Source: Verrucomicrobiota bacterium (GTDB lineage Bacteria; Verrucomicrobiota; Verrucomicrobiia; CAIQCK01). From it: 35,048 bases of DNA. Location of the stretch: assembly GCA_016219905.1 (NCBI GenBank), contig JACRKA010000179.1:1-35048 (forward strand), read 5' to 3'. A program made the translations under genes and the position numbers. The notes below the pieces were generated by a model, which saw only the letters and a program-made list of their open reading frames with translations, was not told the origin of the DNA and did not search any database. Position 1 is the stretch's first letter. Each line of letters begins with the position of its first letter. This document shows positions 15,125-24,051 of this stretch, piece after piece.

Positions 15125-16381
15125 CTATCTCGCCAAAAACCGCTCGAACTCGCCGCCGAGCAGCAGGTGCACGTCGCGTTCGATCTCGCCCCGCGTCAAC
15201 TTCCAACCCGCGTCGAGCAGGTCGCGATACTTGTCGGTCAGCACCCGCGCCAGGATGCGGCGGAAGTGGTCCCATTTATAGATGAGTTGGTCGAGCACGC
15301 GGCAGTCGGAGTGCTGCGGTGTGACGCTGAGGCCAAGCAGTTCCAGCCGCATCCGCGTCATCTCCTCGATGAGGCTGGGGTCGTTGAGGAACCACCAGCA
15401 GCCGAAGATGTGGAGGTTGGGGAATTTCCGCGCGGTGACGCAGAGCGCGTGCTGGTTTTCGCGCGAGAGCATCGTCACGAGGAACTTGTTCTCCGGATGG
15501 TTCGCGCAGAGATGCACGATGGGATCGAGCGATGATGGCCGCACCAGTCCGTCGCCGGCGAGCCGGAGCGCGGGGTTGACCTGGCGCGAGACGCCGATCA
15601 TCAGGGCGAACGGGATGCCATACTCGCGGCAGTGCGGCAGGATGCAGCGCTCGATGAGCTGGCTGCGTTTGGAGTCCTCCGGGAACGCGAAGTCCGGCGT
15701 CAGCGAGACGGCAAGGTAGAGCGGCTGGACCCGGTGGGTCCACTCGTCGAGGAACCGGCGCACTTCGCTGACGGTCTTGTCGTTGATGTCGCTGCCGACC
15801 TTGTAGCCCATCTCGCGCAGGCGGGGCGCGTTGGCGTCCCACGCCATGAGGAGTTCGTCAATCCGCAGCGCGGCGGCGAACCGTTCGTCGCGCACGAAGT
15901 CCTTCAGCCACACCGGCCGCTCGAGCGGGTCGAACGGGTTGTTGGTCATGACGACACGCTCGACGCGCGAGACCTCCAGCACGCGGTTGATGTAACGCTG
16001 CGGCGTCCAGCGCTTGAGTTCCTTGCGCACGGCGGCGAGGTCGCGCTTCTTCACGTCGAAGCCGAGCTGGTTGAGGCAGGTGACGACGCCGCGGCAGGCC
16101 TCGGAAACCGGCGACCTCTCGATGAACAGCGTCTGCCAGATGAGGTCGGCCTGTTGCGTCTTCGACATTTTCCAGAACTCGTCGTAGCCGATCACCTCGG
16201 CGCGCATGACCTCGGCGACGAGGTAGTGGTAGGTGAGCAGTTCGTCCACGCCCCAGAGCAGCAGGTCGCCGAACGCGGCATCGTAGAGGTGGGTGTGGAT
16301 GTCGAAGACGGGCGCGGTCTCCACGACGTTGCAGACCGTCTTTTCGAGGGTGGCCTTGGTGATGACAGTGTGCAGGTTCAT
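15125..16381 (-). CDS. Uronate isomerase (UxaC)-like amidohydrolase-superfamily protein
   Basis: A 418-residue protein resembling UxaC, which isomerises glucuronate to fructuronate. Seen: the metal motif DIHTH at 27-31 after VFDIHTHLYDAAFG, and further UxaC-like stretches YHYLVAEVMRAEV, RVVMTNNPFDPLERP, RLAGDGL and NLHIFGCWWFLNDPSLIEEM, then QHSDCRVLDQLIYKWDHFR. Characterised UxaC proteins are about 470 residues, so this one is shorter and its activity is not assured. Its ATG at 16381 overlaps the stop of the kinase-like gene by four bases (ATGA at 16378-16381), so they are translationally coupled; the subunit A gene follows after 24 bases. A sugar enzyme between topoisomerase subunits is unexpected and may reflect either a hitch-hiking gene or a different role of this family member. 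Confidence 0.78.
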   Translation of the reverse strand: MNLHTVITKATLEKTVCNVVETAPVFDIHTHLYDAAFGDLLLWGVDELLTYHYLVAEVMRAEVIGYDEFWKMSKTQQADLIWQTLFIERSPVSEACRGVVTCLNQLGFDVKKRDLAAVRKELKRWTPQRYINRVLEVSRVERVVMTNNPFDPLERPVWLKDFVRDERFAAALRIDELLMAWDANAPRLREMGYKVGSDINDKTVSEVRRFLDEWTHRVQPLYLAVSLTPDFAFPEDSKRSQLIERCILPHCREYGIPFALMIGVSRQVNPALRLAGDGLVRPSSLDPIVHLCANHPENKFLVTMLSRENQHALCVTARKFPNLHIFGCWWFLNDPSLIEEMTRMRLELLGLSVTPQHSDCRVLDQLIYKWDHFRRILARVLTDKYRDLLDAGWKLTRGEIERDVHLLLGGEFERFLAR

Positions 16382-18147
16382 GGGCGTTTCTTGTGGAAGG
16401 TGGTCAGGTGGCTTGTCTGCTCCACCAGGGTGGCGAGCGGCCGGCACATGGCCATGCCCTCGGCGGCGCGCGGATGGCCGAGCTTGTGGGCCTGCTCGAA
16501 ACAGCCGAGGGCCTCGCTGTAGCGGTGGAAGTTGCTGCAGAGCAGGCTGGCCTTGTCATACCACGCGGAGGCGTTTCGGGGGTTGATCTCCAGGGCGCGG
16601 TCGTAGCAGACGACCTCGTCCATCTTGCGGCCCATGACGCCTAGGGTCTCGCCCTTTTTCAACCACGCCGGCTCGTGGCATGGGTTGAGTTGGACGGCGC
16701 GGTCGTAGCAAACGAGCGCTTCGCCGGGCCAGCCGGCGGCGCAGAGCACGTTGCCCTTCTGGAACCATGCGGCATCCGAGCGGGGATTGTCGGCGAGCAG
16801 CCGGTCGAGGCACTCGCGCGCCTGGTCGGGCTGGCCGATGGCCGCCCAGACCGCGCTCATGAGCAGCCGGGCCGGCTCGTCGTAGGGCGCGCGGGCCAAG
16901 GCCCGTTCGGCATAGATGCTGGCCTCGCCGCCGTGGCCCGCCTCCACCATCGCCAGGCCTTTGCTGGTGAGCGCGTGGACGTCGTCGCGGTTGATCTCCA
17001 GCGCGGCGTCGCAGGCGTCCTGGGCGTTCTGCCACCGTCCCGCGGCGCGCAACGCATCGGCCTTGTTGGCGTGGGCCGCGACGGAACGCGGATCTAGGTT
17101 CAGGGCCAGGTCGAAGCACGCGATGGCGTCCTCCAGCCGGCCCATTTCTGTGAACGCCACGCCGGCATTGCAGGCATCCATCGCGTCCAAAATGGCATTC
17201 GCGGGCGGTTGCGGAACGGGTTTGCCGGCGAGCTTCTCGTAAACGGTGGCGAGCCGGCTCCGGACGGCGCCGAAATCGCCGAAGCGCGCCGCCGGCTCCT
17301 TGGCGAGGCACGTCTGGATGATCTCGTTGAGCGGCGCCTGCGGGCCGGCCAGCGCCGGCGGCGGCTGGGTGGCGTGGAGCTTCGCAAACTCGGCGCGGTT
17401 CTGGCCGACGAAGGGCACCTGGCCCGTGAGCATCTCGAACAGCACAATGCCGAACGAATAGATGTCGGCGCGAACGTCGGCGTGCTTCGGCTTGGCGGCC
17501 TGCTCCGGCGCGCGATACGCCGCCGGGCCGGGCGGCGCGTCGGGCGCGGCGGTCTCCGGACTGTCCGTCACCGGCGCGGGCGCCTGTTCTTCCCTGGTGC
17601 GGAAGAGGCGCTGGAAAATCGTCGTGGTCTTCATCCCGCCGCCGCCGTCCGCGGGGCCTGCGGCGCCGAGGACGGCCGCCATGCCGAAGCGGGTCACCTT
17701 CAGCGTGCCGTCGCGGGTGATGAGACAATTCTGCGGGCGAAGGTCGCCGTGGGCGGGCAGGCCGCGGGCCGCCGCGTGCGTCATCGCATCGCAGAGCTGG
17801 ACCGCGAACCGCAACACCTGCGGCAGGTCTGCGGTCAGCCGCTTCGTGCCGGTCCAGCGGGCAAGCGGCTCGCCGCTGACGTAGTCCAGGAACAACAGCG
17901 GCCGGCCCTCGATCGTCTCGATGAACTGCGCGACGACGATGTTGGCGTGGCGGCCGAGGTTGAGCCACGCCTGCGCCGCCGGCAGGAAGCGTTTCGCGGC
18001 GGCTTCATCCGCCGGCGTCCGGGCGGCGAGCATGCGCCGCAACTGCGCATCATAGACGACGTGGACCACGTCCCCGTCGCTCTCGAGGACGCGATAGACC
18101 GTCCAGCGGTTCTGGATCGTGCTGCCGATGGTCCAGTTTGTGGCCAT
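16378..18147 (-). CDS. Kinase-like TPR protein, probable pseudokinase
   Basis: A 589-residue protein with a degenerate protein-kinase fold at about 10-300, then about seven TPR units (MGRLEDAIACFDLALNLDPR, GWPGEALVCYDRAVQLNP, and others). The kinase half lacks key residues: the glycine loop is LESDGDVVHVVYD, the VAIK lysine appears to be Arg43 (AARTP), the catalytic loop is H133-G-D135-LRPQN instead of HRDLKPxN, and the DFG aspartate is Arg153 (TRFG). The fold is otherwise recognisable (AYRAPEQAAKPKHADVRADI, then YSFGIVLFEMLTGQVPF). It is therefore more likely a signalling scaffold than an enzyme. GGAGGTG lies before the ATG at 18147. It follows the subunit B gene by 21 bases and overlaps the uronate-isomerase-like gene, placing it inside the topoisomerase operon. 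Confidence 0.85.
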   Translation of the reverse strand: MATNWTIGSTIQNRWTVYRVLESDGDVVHVVYDAQLRRMLAARTPADEAAAKRFLPAAQAWLNLGRHANIVVAQFIETIEGRPLLFLDYVSGEPLARWTGTKRLTADLPQVLRFAVQLCDAMTHAAARGLPAHGDLRPQNCLITRDGTLKVTRFGMAAVLGAAGPADGGGGMKTTTIFQRLFRTREEQAPAPVTDSPETAAPDAPPGPAAYRAPEQAAKPKHADVRADIYSFGIVLFEMLTGQVPFVGQNRAEFAKLHATQPPPALAGPQAPLNEIIQTCLAKEPAARFGDFGAVRSRLATVYEKLAGKPVPQPPANAILDAMDACNAGVAFTEMGRLEDAIACFDLALNLDPRSVAAHANKADALRAAGRWQNAQDACDAALEINRDDVHALTSKGLAMVEAGHGGEASIYAERALARAPYDEPARLLMSAVWAAIGQPDQARECLDRLLADNPRSDAAWFQKGNVLCAAGWPGEALVCYDRAVQLNPCHEPAWLKKGETLGVMGRKMDEVVCYDRALEINPRNASAWYDKASLLCSNFHRYSEALGCFEQAHKLGHPRAAEGMAMCRPLATLVEQTSHLTTFHKKRP

Positions 18148-18168
18148 AGCCCACCTCCGTTTCGTTGC

Positions 18169-19992
18169 CTAGCTTGTCACTTCCAGGTGCGTTCGCTCCA
18201 GCATCTTCTTCAGTTTGCCGATGACCTTGCTCTCCTGCCGGTCGTCGAACTTCAGGATCTGTTTCAGCCCCAACGCCAGGTGCGGGATGTAAAGCTGCAT
18301 GTAGTCGCGCTTGCGCTGAGCCTCCAGGTCGCGGCGGCGGCGGCTCAGATAAACCGAAAGCCGCCGGCCGAGTTCCTGCAAGCCGAGAGTGACCTCCCGC
18401 AAAATCTCGTCGTAGCTCGCGACGGCCTCCTTGCTCTCGCTGGTGAACGGCACCCAGACGCTGGCCATGTGGACGAACAACGTCACCGGCCCCATCGGCA
18501 ACTGCCCGCGCGGCTGGCCCAGCCCGTAGTTTTTCCAGTCCACGCCCGTGACGGCCTTGGTGATGGCGCACGCGCCCTGCTGGTAGAGCAACGGCACGCG
18601 GTTGGCGAAGCGCAGCAGCCGGATCGGCTCCTCTTGCGTCGGCGCTTCGTTGTTCGAGGTGTCGGCAGTCTTCGGCTGGCCGGGGTTGGTGTAGGCAATG
18701 CCCAGTTCGATCTGGAACGGGTTGCCGCGATAGACCGACGGCGCGCGCGTGACGGCGTCGTAATAAGTGGCTTGAACTTCTTTCTTCAGGCCGGCGAGGA
18801 TTTGCTCCTCGCCGATCGGCGAGATGCAGTCCAACGGCGGGTTCATCAGCTTGGTCTCGCCGATGGCCTTGTAGAGGCTCTCGCTCTCTCGGAACGCGAC
18901 GTTGCTGGGCCGCGAGGTCGGCTCCAGCCCGGCGCGCTGGCAGACCTCCAGCGCGACGCGGTCGCTGACGCGGCTGAACTCGGAGTGCAGGAACGACCGC
19001 ACGTTGCGCGCGTGCGAGTTCTTCAGCAGTTGCATCAACATGCCCAGCTCGATGCCGTGCGGGTGCGGCTTGATCTCCTTGGGTTGAAACGGCAGTTGCT
19101 TGGTGCCGCGCTCGAACACAATCCACTCCGGCTCCGGATTCTGGATTTCGGATTTCGGATTTCGGATTTCCGCCTCCTCGGCGGGCGCGGGTTTCTCCTC
19201 CTTCGGCAGCAGCCAGAGACGGTAGCGGAACGTGACGTGCGGGTTGGCGATGGCGCACGCCTGGAGATATTCGTCCACGCTCTGCCGGCCGCGCTGGTAG
19301 GTCGCCTCCAACTCGATCTCGACGCGCGTGCCGTGGTGCGGTTCCCATTTCACCTCGTCGTCCTTGACGATGTGCGGCTCGTTCTTGCGCGTGTCAATCT
19401 GCAGCTCGTAGTAGTGCGCCTTCTTCTTCGGGCCGATCTTCGAGGTGATCTTGGTGGAGACGCCGGTGGTGAGCTGGCCATACATGCCCGCCGCGGAGAT
19501 GCCGATGCCCTGCTGGCCGCGGCTCATGCGGAGCCGGTGGAACTTCGAGCCGTAGAGCAGTTTCGCAAAGACCTTCGGGATCTGCGCCTTCACGATGCCG
19601 GGGCCGTTGTCGGTGATGATGACTCGGAAGCGGTTCTCGGCGACCTGGATCAACTCGACGCTGACCTCCGGCAGGATGCCGGCCTCCTCGCACGCGTCGA
19701 GCGAGTTGTCCACGGCCTCCTTCACGGTCGTCAGCAGCGCCTTGCGCGCGTTGTCGAAACCGAGCAGGTGGCGGTTCTTCAGGAAAAACTCCGAGACGGA
19801 AATCTCGCGCTGCTTTTTCGCCATCACCTCCGCGGCGCTCTTCGGCTCTTCCGCGGGCGGCGCAGCTTCTGCCACAGGCGCGGGCGGCGGCGCTTTGGCG
19901 GCGGCCTTCTTCTTCTGCTCCGGCTTCGTTTTCTTGGCCGGCTTTGCTTTCGCGTGTTTCTTTGCGCGTCGAGTCATGGGCTTGGCCGGCAT
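18169..19992 (-). CDS. DNA topoisomerase VI subunit B
   Basis: An approximately 607-residue ATPase subunit. The GHKL ATP site shows [11 protein letters not shown] (N box), ITDNGPGI (G1), [21 protein letters not shown] (G2) and HGTRVEIE (G3); an H2TH-like middle and the transducer follow ([36 protein letters not shown]). The basic Lys/Ala/Pro-rich N-terminal 50 residues ([20 protein letters not shown]) form a flexible tail that may touch DNA. Between about 283 and 297 the sequence contains repeat-derived residues ([15 protein letters not shown]). Start at 19992 or 19977 is not decided: neither has a good Shine-Dalgarno sequence. Subunit A is encoded 3 kb downstream on the same strand after two intervening genes. 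Confidence 0.95.
   Translation of the reverse strand: MPAKPMTRRAKKHAKAKPAKKTKPEQKKKAAAKAPPPAPVAEAAPPAEEPKSAAEVMAKKQREISVSEFFLKNRHLLGFDNARKALLTTVKEAVDNSLDACEEAGILPEVSVELIQVAENRFRVIITDNGPGIVKAQIPKVFAKLLYGSKFHRLRMSRGQQGIGISAAGMYGQLTTGVSTKITSKIGPKKKAHYYELQIDTRKNEPHIVKDDEVKWEPHHGTRVEIELEATYQRGRQSVDEYLQACAIANPHVTFRYRLWLLPKEEKPAPAEEAEIRNPKSEIQNPEPEWIVFERGTKQLPFQPKEIKPHPHGIELGMLMQLLKNSHARNVRSFLHSEFSRVSDRVALEVCQRAGLEPTSRPSNVAFRESESLYKAIGETKLMNPPLDCISPIGEEQILAGLKKEVQATYYDAVTRAPSVYRGNPFQIELGIAYTNPGQPKTADTSNNEAPTQEEPIRLLRFANRVPLLYQQGACAITKAVTGVDWKNYGLGQPRGQLPMGPVTLFVHMASVWVPFTSESKEAVASYDEILREVTLGLQELGRRLSVYLSRRRRDLEAQRKRDYMQLYIPHLALGLKQILKFDDRQESKVIGKLKKMLERTHLEVTS
19136..19170. repeat. In-frame heptamer array inside topo VI subunit B
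   Basis: One GGATTCT unit plus four perfect GGATTTC units make 35 bases inside coding sequence. Because three seven-base units equal seven codons, translation on the minus strand gives the seven-residue period [14 protein letters not shown] with no stop codon. It is the same heptamer type as at 64-89 and 24252-24285. The tract is flanked by a linker (APAEEAE before, EWIVFERG after), so it probably forms a loop. Confidence 0.85.
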
Positions 19993-20073
19993 GGTATCAC
20001 AGTCCGCCGCAGCCGCAACCTCGCACCTCCTTTGCATTTCCACGACGGCGGAGCCTTCGCGCCACGCGAACAA

Positions 20074-20895
20074 CTACGGGTTCTTGTCCTGGCTGCCGCC
20101 TTTCTTGATCACGGGCAGCGTCTTGGGTTGCGGGCCGGGTTTGAGGGCCGGCGGTTTCACCGGGTGGGTGATGGGAGGATGCGATCCCGGCGGCACGATG
20201 ATCACCGGCACGGTGGTGACCACCGTCGGTGGCGGTTCGGGCTGCGCTGGGTCCTTGCCCTCGCGGATGCCGACGACGAGGCCGTTGCGGAAACTGATGT
20301 GTTTGCCGCCGGTGGGCACCTTGCGGTAGCGCGTCTCGGTGACGTATTGGCCGGCGACAACGTAGGTCTGCGTGTAAGGCTCGCTGCGATAGGTGATATA
20401 GCTCCAGACCTCCTCGTCGCCCTGCGCCGTGGTCGAGCGGGTGCGCTCGGTCGGATTGCCGAGCGCGGCCGTCACCTGCGCCTGCATCATGCCGAGGAGC
20501 ACCTCGTGCCGCGCGATGGCGGCTTTTTGCGCCTGGAACACCTCGCGTTTGTTGTCCAACTCCGCGCGTTGCTCGAGCGTCAACGGCTGCAGCGCGTCGG
20601 CGTCCACCCAGCCGCGCACCGCGCCCGTCGTGATGACCGACGAGACGTAGTAGCGCCGCTCCGCGTAACCGATCAACCACACGCCCCGGCCAGCCGCCAG
20701 CGGGGCGAGGATGGTGGACTGGTCGCGCGAGAACGTCAGCGCCACGGCGCGCAGCGTCTTCAGCGGGATCGGCTTCAGCCCCGCCTCGTCGAGGTAGAAC
20801 ACGTCGCTGAAACGGTTCTCCACACCGCTGGCCCCCGTGACGCCGGCCACCAGCAGGAGCACTCCCAGCCACCGCGATGCGCGCGAGCGATTCAT
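20074..20895 (-). CDS. Exported BamE-like (SmpA/OmlA-type) protein with SH3-like part
   Basis: A 273-residue exported protein with signal peptide MNRSRASRWLGVLLLVAGVTG (cleaved about AS-GVEN). A SH3-like region follows (AVALTFSRDQSTILAPLAAG and VSSVITTGAVRGWVDADAL). Then LLGMMQAQVTAALGNPTERT and DEEVWSYITY match the BamE/SmpA pattern (G-M-x-x-x-Q-V-x-x-x-L-G-x-P ... E-V-W-x-Y). The tail is Pro-rich (PPPTVVTTVPVIIVPPGSHP) and probably extends in the periplasm. It lies 81 bases upstream of topo VI subunit B, so it may head the same transcript, but no functional connection is obvious. No Shine-Dalgarno sequence is clear at 20895. Transcribed divergently from the glycosidase at 21017. Confidence 0.75.
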   Translation of the reverse strand: MNRSRASRWLGVLLLVAGVTGASGVENRFSDVFYLDEAGLKPIPLKTLRAVALTFSRDQSTILAPLAAGRGVWLIGYAERRYYVSSVITTGAVRGWVDADALQPLTLEQRAELDNKREVFQAQKAAIARHEVLLGMMQAQVTAALGNPTERTRSTTAQGDEEVWSYITYRSEPYTQTYVVAGQYVTETRYRKVPTGGKHISFRNGLVVGIREGKDPAQPEPPPTVVTTVPVIIVPPGSHPPITHPVKPPALKPGPQPKTLPVIKKGGSQDKNP

Positions 20896-21016
20896 GGCAA
20901 TCGGAGGCTACCGCCCTCCTTCGGCGCTGTCAAACAAACGGCCTCACGGGCCGGCTCGAGTTCGGGCTTGCCACGCCCCTTGCGCCTCTCTACGCTGCGC
21001 CCATCGCATTCACCTC

Positions 21017-23101
21017 ATGGCCGCAGATCCGTCGCTTTCAAGAAGGGATTTCCTTGCGCAATGCGCCGCTGCGATGGCCGCAGGGCCGGCCGCGCTGCGG
21101 GCGGCGGAACGGAAACCGCAGCCAAAGACAACCCGCGCGTCGCCGCTCGCGATGTGGGCTCTCACCGGCACGCTGAAGTCCGACGATGTGCGCCGGCAAC
21201 TCGATGCCTTCCACGCCGCCGGCTGGGGCGTGGTGCTTTATCCGCGCTGGGGGCTGGAACTGGAGTATCTCGGCGAGGCGTGGTTCGAGCGCATCCGCTT
21301 CATCGTCGAGCAGGCTGCGGCGCGCAAGATGGAGGTGTGGCTCTACGACGAGTTCACCTGGCCCAGCGGCCATGCGAAGGGGCTGGTGACGCAGGGCCAC
21401 GAGCACCTCGAAGCGCAACTGCTCCACGTCGAGCGCGACGGCCGCAGCCGCATCGAGCGCGTCGCCGGCAGCGCCAACCTCCTCGACGCGGAGGCGACGA
21501 GACGTTTCCTGCAGGTCACCCACGACCGCTACGCCGCCGCCGTCGGCAAGTTCTTCGGCTCGACGGTGCGCGCCATCTTCACCGACGAGCCGTCGCTCGA
21601 ACTGCAACACCGGGGCCGGCCGAAAGGCGAGACGTCCTGGCGGCTGGCATGGTCGGCGGCGATGGAGGCGGCCCTCGGCGGCGATTTCCGCCAGCGGATC
21701 ACCAGCGTGGGCGGCGACGTGGCGCACTCGCCGCTCTGGCGCGATTACTGGGCCGCCTACACCCGCATCTTTCACGATGTCTGGGTCGCGCCCATCGCGC
21801 GCTGGTGCGAGGCGCACAAGATCGCGTTCACCGGCCATCTGCTCGGCGAGCACAGCTTCGGCACGCAGGTGGCCTATAACGGCTGCCTCCGCCGCCAGCT
21901 CGGCGCGTTCGGCATCCCGGGCATTGACGAGATCTCCACGCGCACCGAGGTCGCCCGCTGCGAGGCGATGACGCTCGCGGCCATCGCCGAGTTCGCCGGG
22001 CGCGAGCGGATGGCGGAGGTCTATGCGCTCGGCCCCCCGACGATGACGCTGGGCACGATGCGGCGGATGGTGGAACTCTGCGCGGCGTGCGGCGTGGACC
22101 GTTACGTGCTGGGAATGTGTCCCCAAGACTTCCGCGGCGGCATCCACAAGCGCGAGTATTTCGGCGTCTACGGCCCGCAACAGCCGTGGTTCCGTGAATG
22201 CGCGCGCATCTACACCGACTTCGTCGCCGAGGCAGCCGAACGTGCCCGTGCCGCCAAGCCGCTCGGCGTGCCGTGGCCGTCGGATGAGGAGTTGTGGACC
22301 GCCGCCGGCCCGGAGCCTACAAAGTCGCCATCGCTGAAAGCGATGTCGGAGAAGTTCATCGCCGCGGCGCGCGAGGCCATCCGCGCGAGACTGGAGCCGG
22401 GCGCCGCCGCGCCGCCCGCGCTGGCGACGCGCAAGAGGATGGAGGCGGCGTGGACGTTCGCGCCGAAGGGGTTGAACTCAATCCGCCTCGACCAGCCGAC
22501 GCTGACGGTGGTTGAGCTGCCGCGCACGGCGGAGCTGTCGGTGCAATCACAGCTCGTCCGCGGCCTGCGGATCAACGGCGTCGCGGTGAACCTCGATGCC
22601 GCGCCAGCGGACAGGCACTTCGATCTCAGTTATCGCCGCGTCTCCGTGGCGAGGTTGTTTCGTGTTGGCGAGAACCGGATCGAAGTGGACTCGACCGAGC
22701 CAAAGCCGCTGAAATTCCTGCCCGCGCTGGTCCTGTGGGGCAGCTTCGCGGTTGACACGCAGGGCCGCCTCATCGCTCCACCAAAGACGCTCATTCCTGG
22801 CGACTGGCGCGCTCAGGGCTATCCGGCATTCTGCGGCACCGGCCGCTATCGAACCACTGTGACGCTCGACACGATTTCCAAGTCGCTGTGCGTGGACAGC
22901 GGCGGTTATCCGGCGCGGGCCATCGTCAACGGCAGAAACCTCGGCGTTCGCGCGTGGACGCCGTTCGTGTTCGATTTGCGCGGTGCGGCACGTGCCGGCC
23001 GCAATGATATTATTATAGAGATTGCCAGCACCCTCGGCCATCTGGTAACGCCCGCCGAGGCGCCGCCGGTGGGGCTGCTGGCGGCGTGGTTCGAAAGCTG
23101 A
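21017..23101 (+). CDS. Glycoside hydrolase, GH106-like, with N-terminal export signal
   Basis: A 694-residue protein. The first 30 residues contain a Tat-like signal (LSRRDFLAQCAAAMAAGPAA). The catalytic barrel begins near 45 (SPLAMWALTGTLKSDDVRRQ) and contains EVWLYDEFTWPSGHAKG at about 105-121, the strand-and-loop motif of GH106-like enzymes that show W-L-Y-D-E-x-x-W-P-S-G. A second acidic strand reads RAIFTDEPSLEL. The C-terminal part (GRYRTTVTLD, VNGRNLGVRAWTPFVFDLRG) is a galactose-binding-like beta sandwich. GH106 members remove terminal rhamnose or related sugars from pectic glycans; substrate cannot be read here. The ATG at 21017 is chosen because it opens the Tat signal; no Shine-Dalgarno sequence is visible. 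Its stop is 17 bases from the oppositely oriented phosphoesterase. Confidence 0.82.
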   Translation: MAADPSLSRRDFLAQCAAAMAAGPAALRAAERKPQPKTTRASPLAMWALTGTLKSDDVRRQLDAFHAAGWGVVLYPRWGLELEYLGEAWFERIRFIVEQAAARKMEVWLYDEFTWPSGHAKGLVTQGHEHLEAQLLHVERDGRSRIERVAGSANLLDAEATRRFLQVTHDRYAAAVGKFFGSTVRAIFTDEPSLELQHRGRPKGETSWRLAWSAAMEAALGGDFRQRITSVGGDVAHSPLWRDYWAAYTRIFHDVWVAPIARWCEAHKIAFTGHLLGEHSFGTQVAYNGCLRRQLGAFGIPGIDEISTRTEVARCEAMTLAAIAEFAGRERMAEVYALGPPTMTLGTMRRMVELCAACGVDRYVLGMCPQDFRGGIHKREYFGVYGPQQPWFRECARIYTDFVAEAAERARAAKPLGVPWPSDEELWTAAGPEPTKSPSLKAMSEKFIAAAREAIRARLEPGAAAPPALATRKRMEAAWTFAPKGLNSIRLDQPTLTVVELPRTAELSVQSQLVRGLRINGVAVNLDAAPADRHFDLSYRRVSVARLFRVGENRIEVDSTEPKPLKFLPALVLWGSFAVDTQGRLIAPPKTLIPGDWRAQGYPAFCGTGRYRTTVTLDTISKSLCVDSGGYPARAIVNGRNLGVRAWTPFVFDLRGAARAGRNDIIIEIASTLGHLVTPAEAPPVGLLAAWFES

Positions 23102-23115
23102 GCGACGCCCTCAGC
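23097..23115. terminator. Possible bidirectional hairpin between convergent genes
   Basis: GCTGAG and CTCAGC (six pairs, seven-base loop) span the stop codon of the GH106-like gene and the short gap before the metallophosphoesterase stop. There is no T-run on either side, so termination is only suggested. Confidence 0.3.
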
Positions 23116-23118
23116 GCG

Positions 23119-24039
23119 CTACCGCAACCACGTCAACGCTGTCGTCTGGCCGTGCTTCGGATGCGCGGGGTCGAGCGCGCGCTGTGTCAGTGCGATGCCG
23201 TCATCCTTCAACTTGGCGTCCATCCAGCCAACAAGCTCTTCTTTCTTGAAGTTATAGGCTGTCGCCGGCAGGCCGATGATGTGCATCTCGTCGCGCGGCT
23301 CGGTCTTCCAGACATGCGAATGGCCGTGGACGTAAGCCTTCACCTGCTTGCGCTCGCGCAACATCCCCCAAAGCGCGGCCGTGTCCGCCAGGCCGGAATA
23401 GCGCCCTTTCGCGTCCGGCGCCCACTGAAGATTGTGATGCGCCAGCACGATCGCCGGCTTCTTCGCGCGCGCGTCGAGCGCCGATGCGAGCCACTTGAGT
23501 TGCGCCTCGCCGAGCTTGCCGCCGGGCGTGCCGGGCATCGGGTCCAGCGAGTCGAGCAGGAACAGGTTGGCGCGCTTCAGCTCGATGACGCGCACCAGCT
23601 TGCCCTCGACCGGGTTGTCCTTCGGCACGAGCGCCGGCAGCGCCTTGCAGAACTCCTCGCGGTTGTCGTGATTGCCGAGCGTGAAGCAAAGGGGCAGCTT
23701 CGCGGCGCGGAACGGCTCCAGCAACCCGGCCACTGAGCGGTAATCACCCGGCTGGCCGTCCTGTAACGCGATGTCGCCGTTCACCACCACCGCCGCGGGC
23801 CTCGGCTCGAGCGCGCAGATCTCGCCCGTCACGCTCTTGAAGTTGTCAGCCATCTTCCAAATCTGCCGCACAATCTTGTCCAGATCAGCAGCGATGTGCG
23901 TGTCGGACACGAGGGCGATCCGGTCCGGATCCACGTCCGCAGCGCACGCGTGCCGCGGCCGCAGCGCGACACCGGCGGCGGAGAGGGCGAGTGAACGGAT
24001 GAAACAGCGACGGGAGATGTTGGAGAGGTGGTTATTCAT
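23119..24039 (-). CDS. Tat-exported calcineurin-like metallophosphoesterase
   Basis: A 306-residue phosphoesterase. A Tat signal (SRRCFIRSLALSAAGVAL) places it outside the cytoplasm. All five metal-binding blocks are visible in order: SDTH near residue 46, VVNGDIALQDG, FTLGNHDNREEF, LAHHNLQW and VHGHSHVWKTE. Enzymes of this class hydrolyse phosphate mono- or diesters with a binuclear metal centre; substrate unknown. It begins 12 bases after the end of the GH116-like gene and is therefore probably translated from the same message; together they suggest exported degradation of a phosphorylated or phosphate-linked glycan (inference). The ATG at 24039 has an AAGAAAG stretch upstream. Confidence 0.88.
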   Translation of the reverse strand: MNNHLSNISRRCFIRSLALSAAGVALRPRHACAADVDPDRIALVSDTHIAADLDKIVRQIWKMADNFKSVTGEICALEPRPAAVVVNGDIALQDGQPGDYRSVAGLLEPFRAAKLPLCFTLGNHDNREEFCKALPALVPKDNPVEGKLVRVIELKRANLFLLDSLDPMPGTPGGKLGEAQLKWLASALDARAKKPAIVLAHHNLQWAPDAKGRYSGLADTAALWGMLRERKQVKAYVHGHSHVWKTEPRDEMHIIGLPATAYNFKKEELVGWMDAKLKDDGIALTQRALDPAHPKHGQTTALTWLR

Positions 24040-24051
24040 AATCGGGCTTTC

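Noticed and set aside
17209-21879. A 1556-codon open frame on the plus strand
   Set aside because: It runs antisense to the kinase-like, topo VI-B and BamE-like genes, all of which carry clear family motifs. Its translation is Arg/Ala/Leu-rich without motifs, as expected from a high-GC shadow frame.
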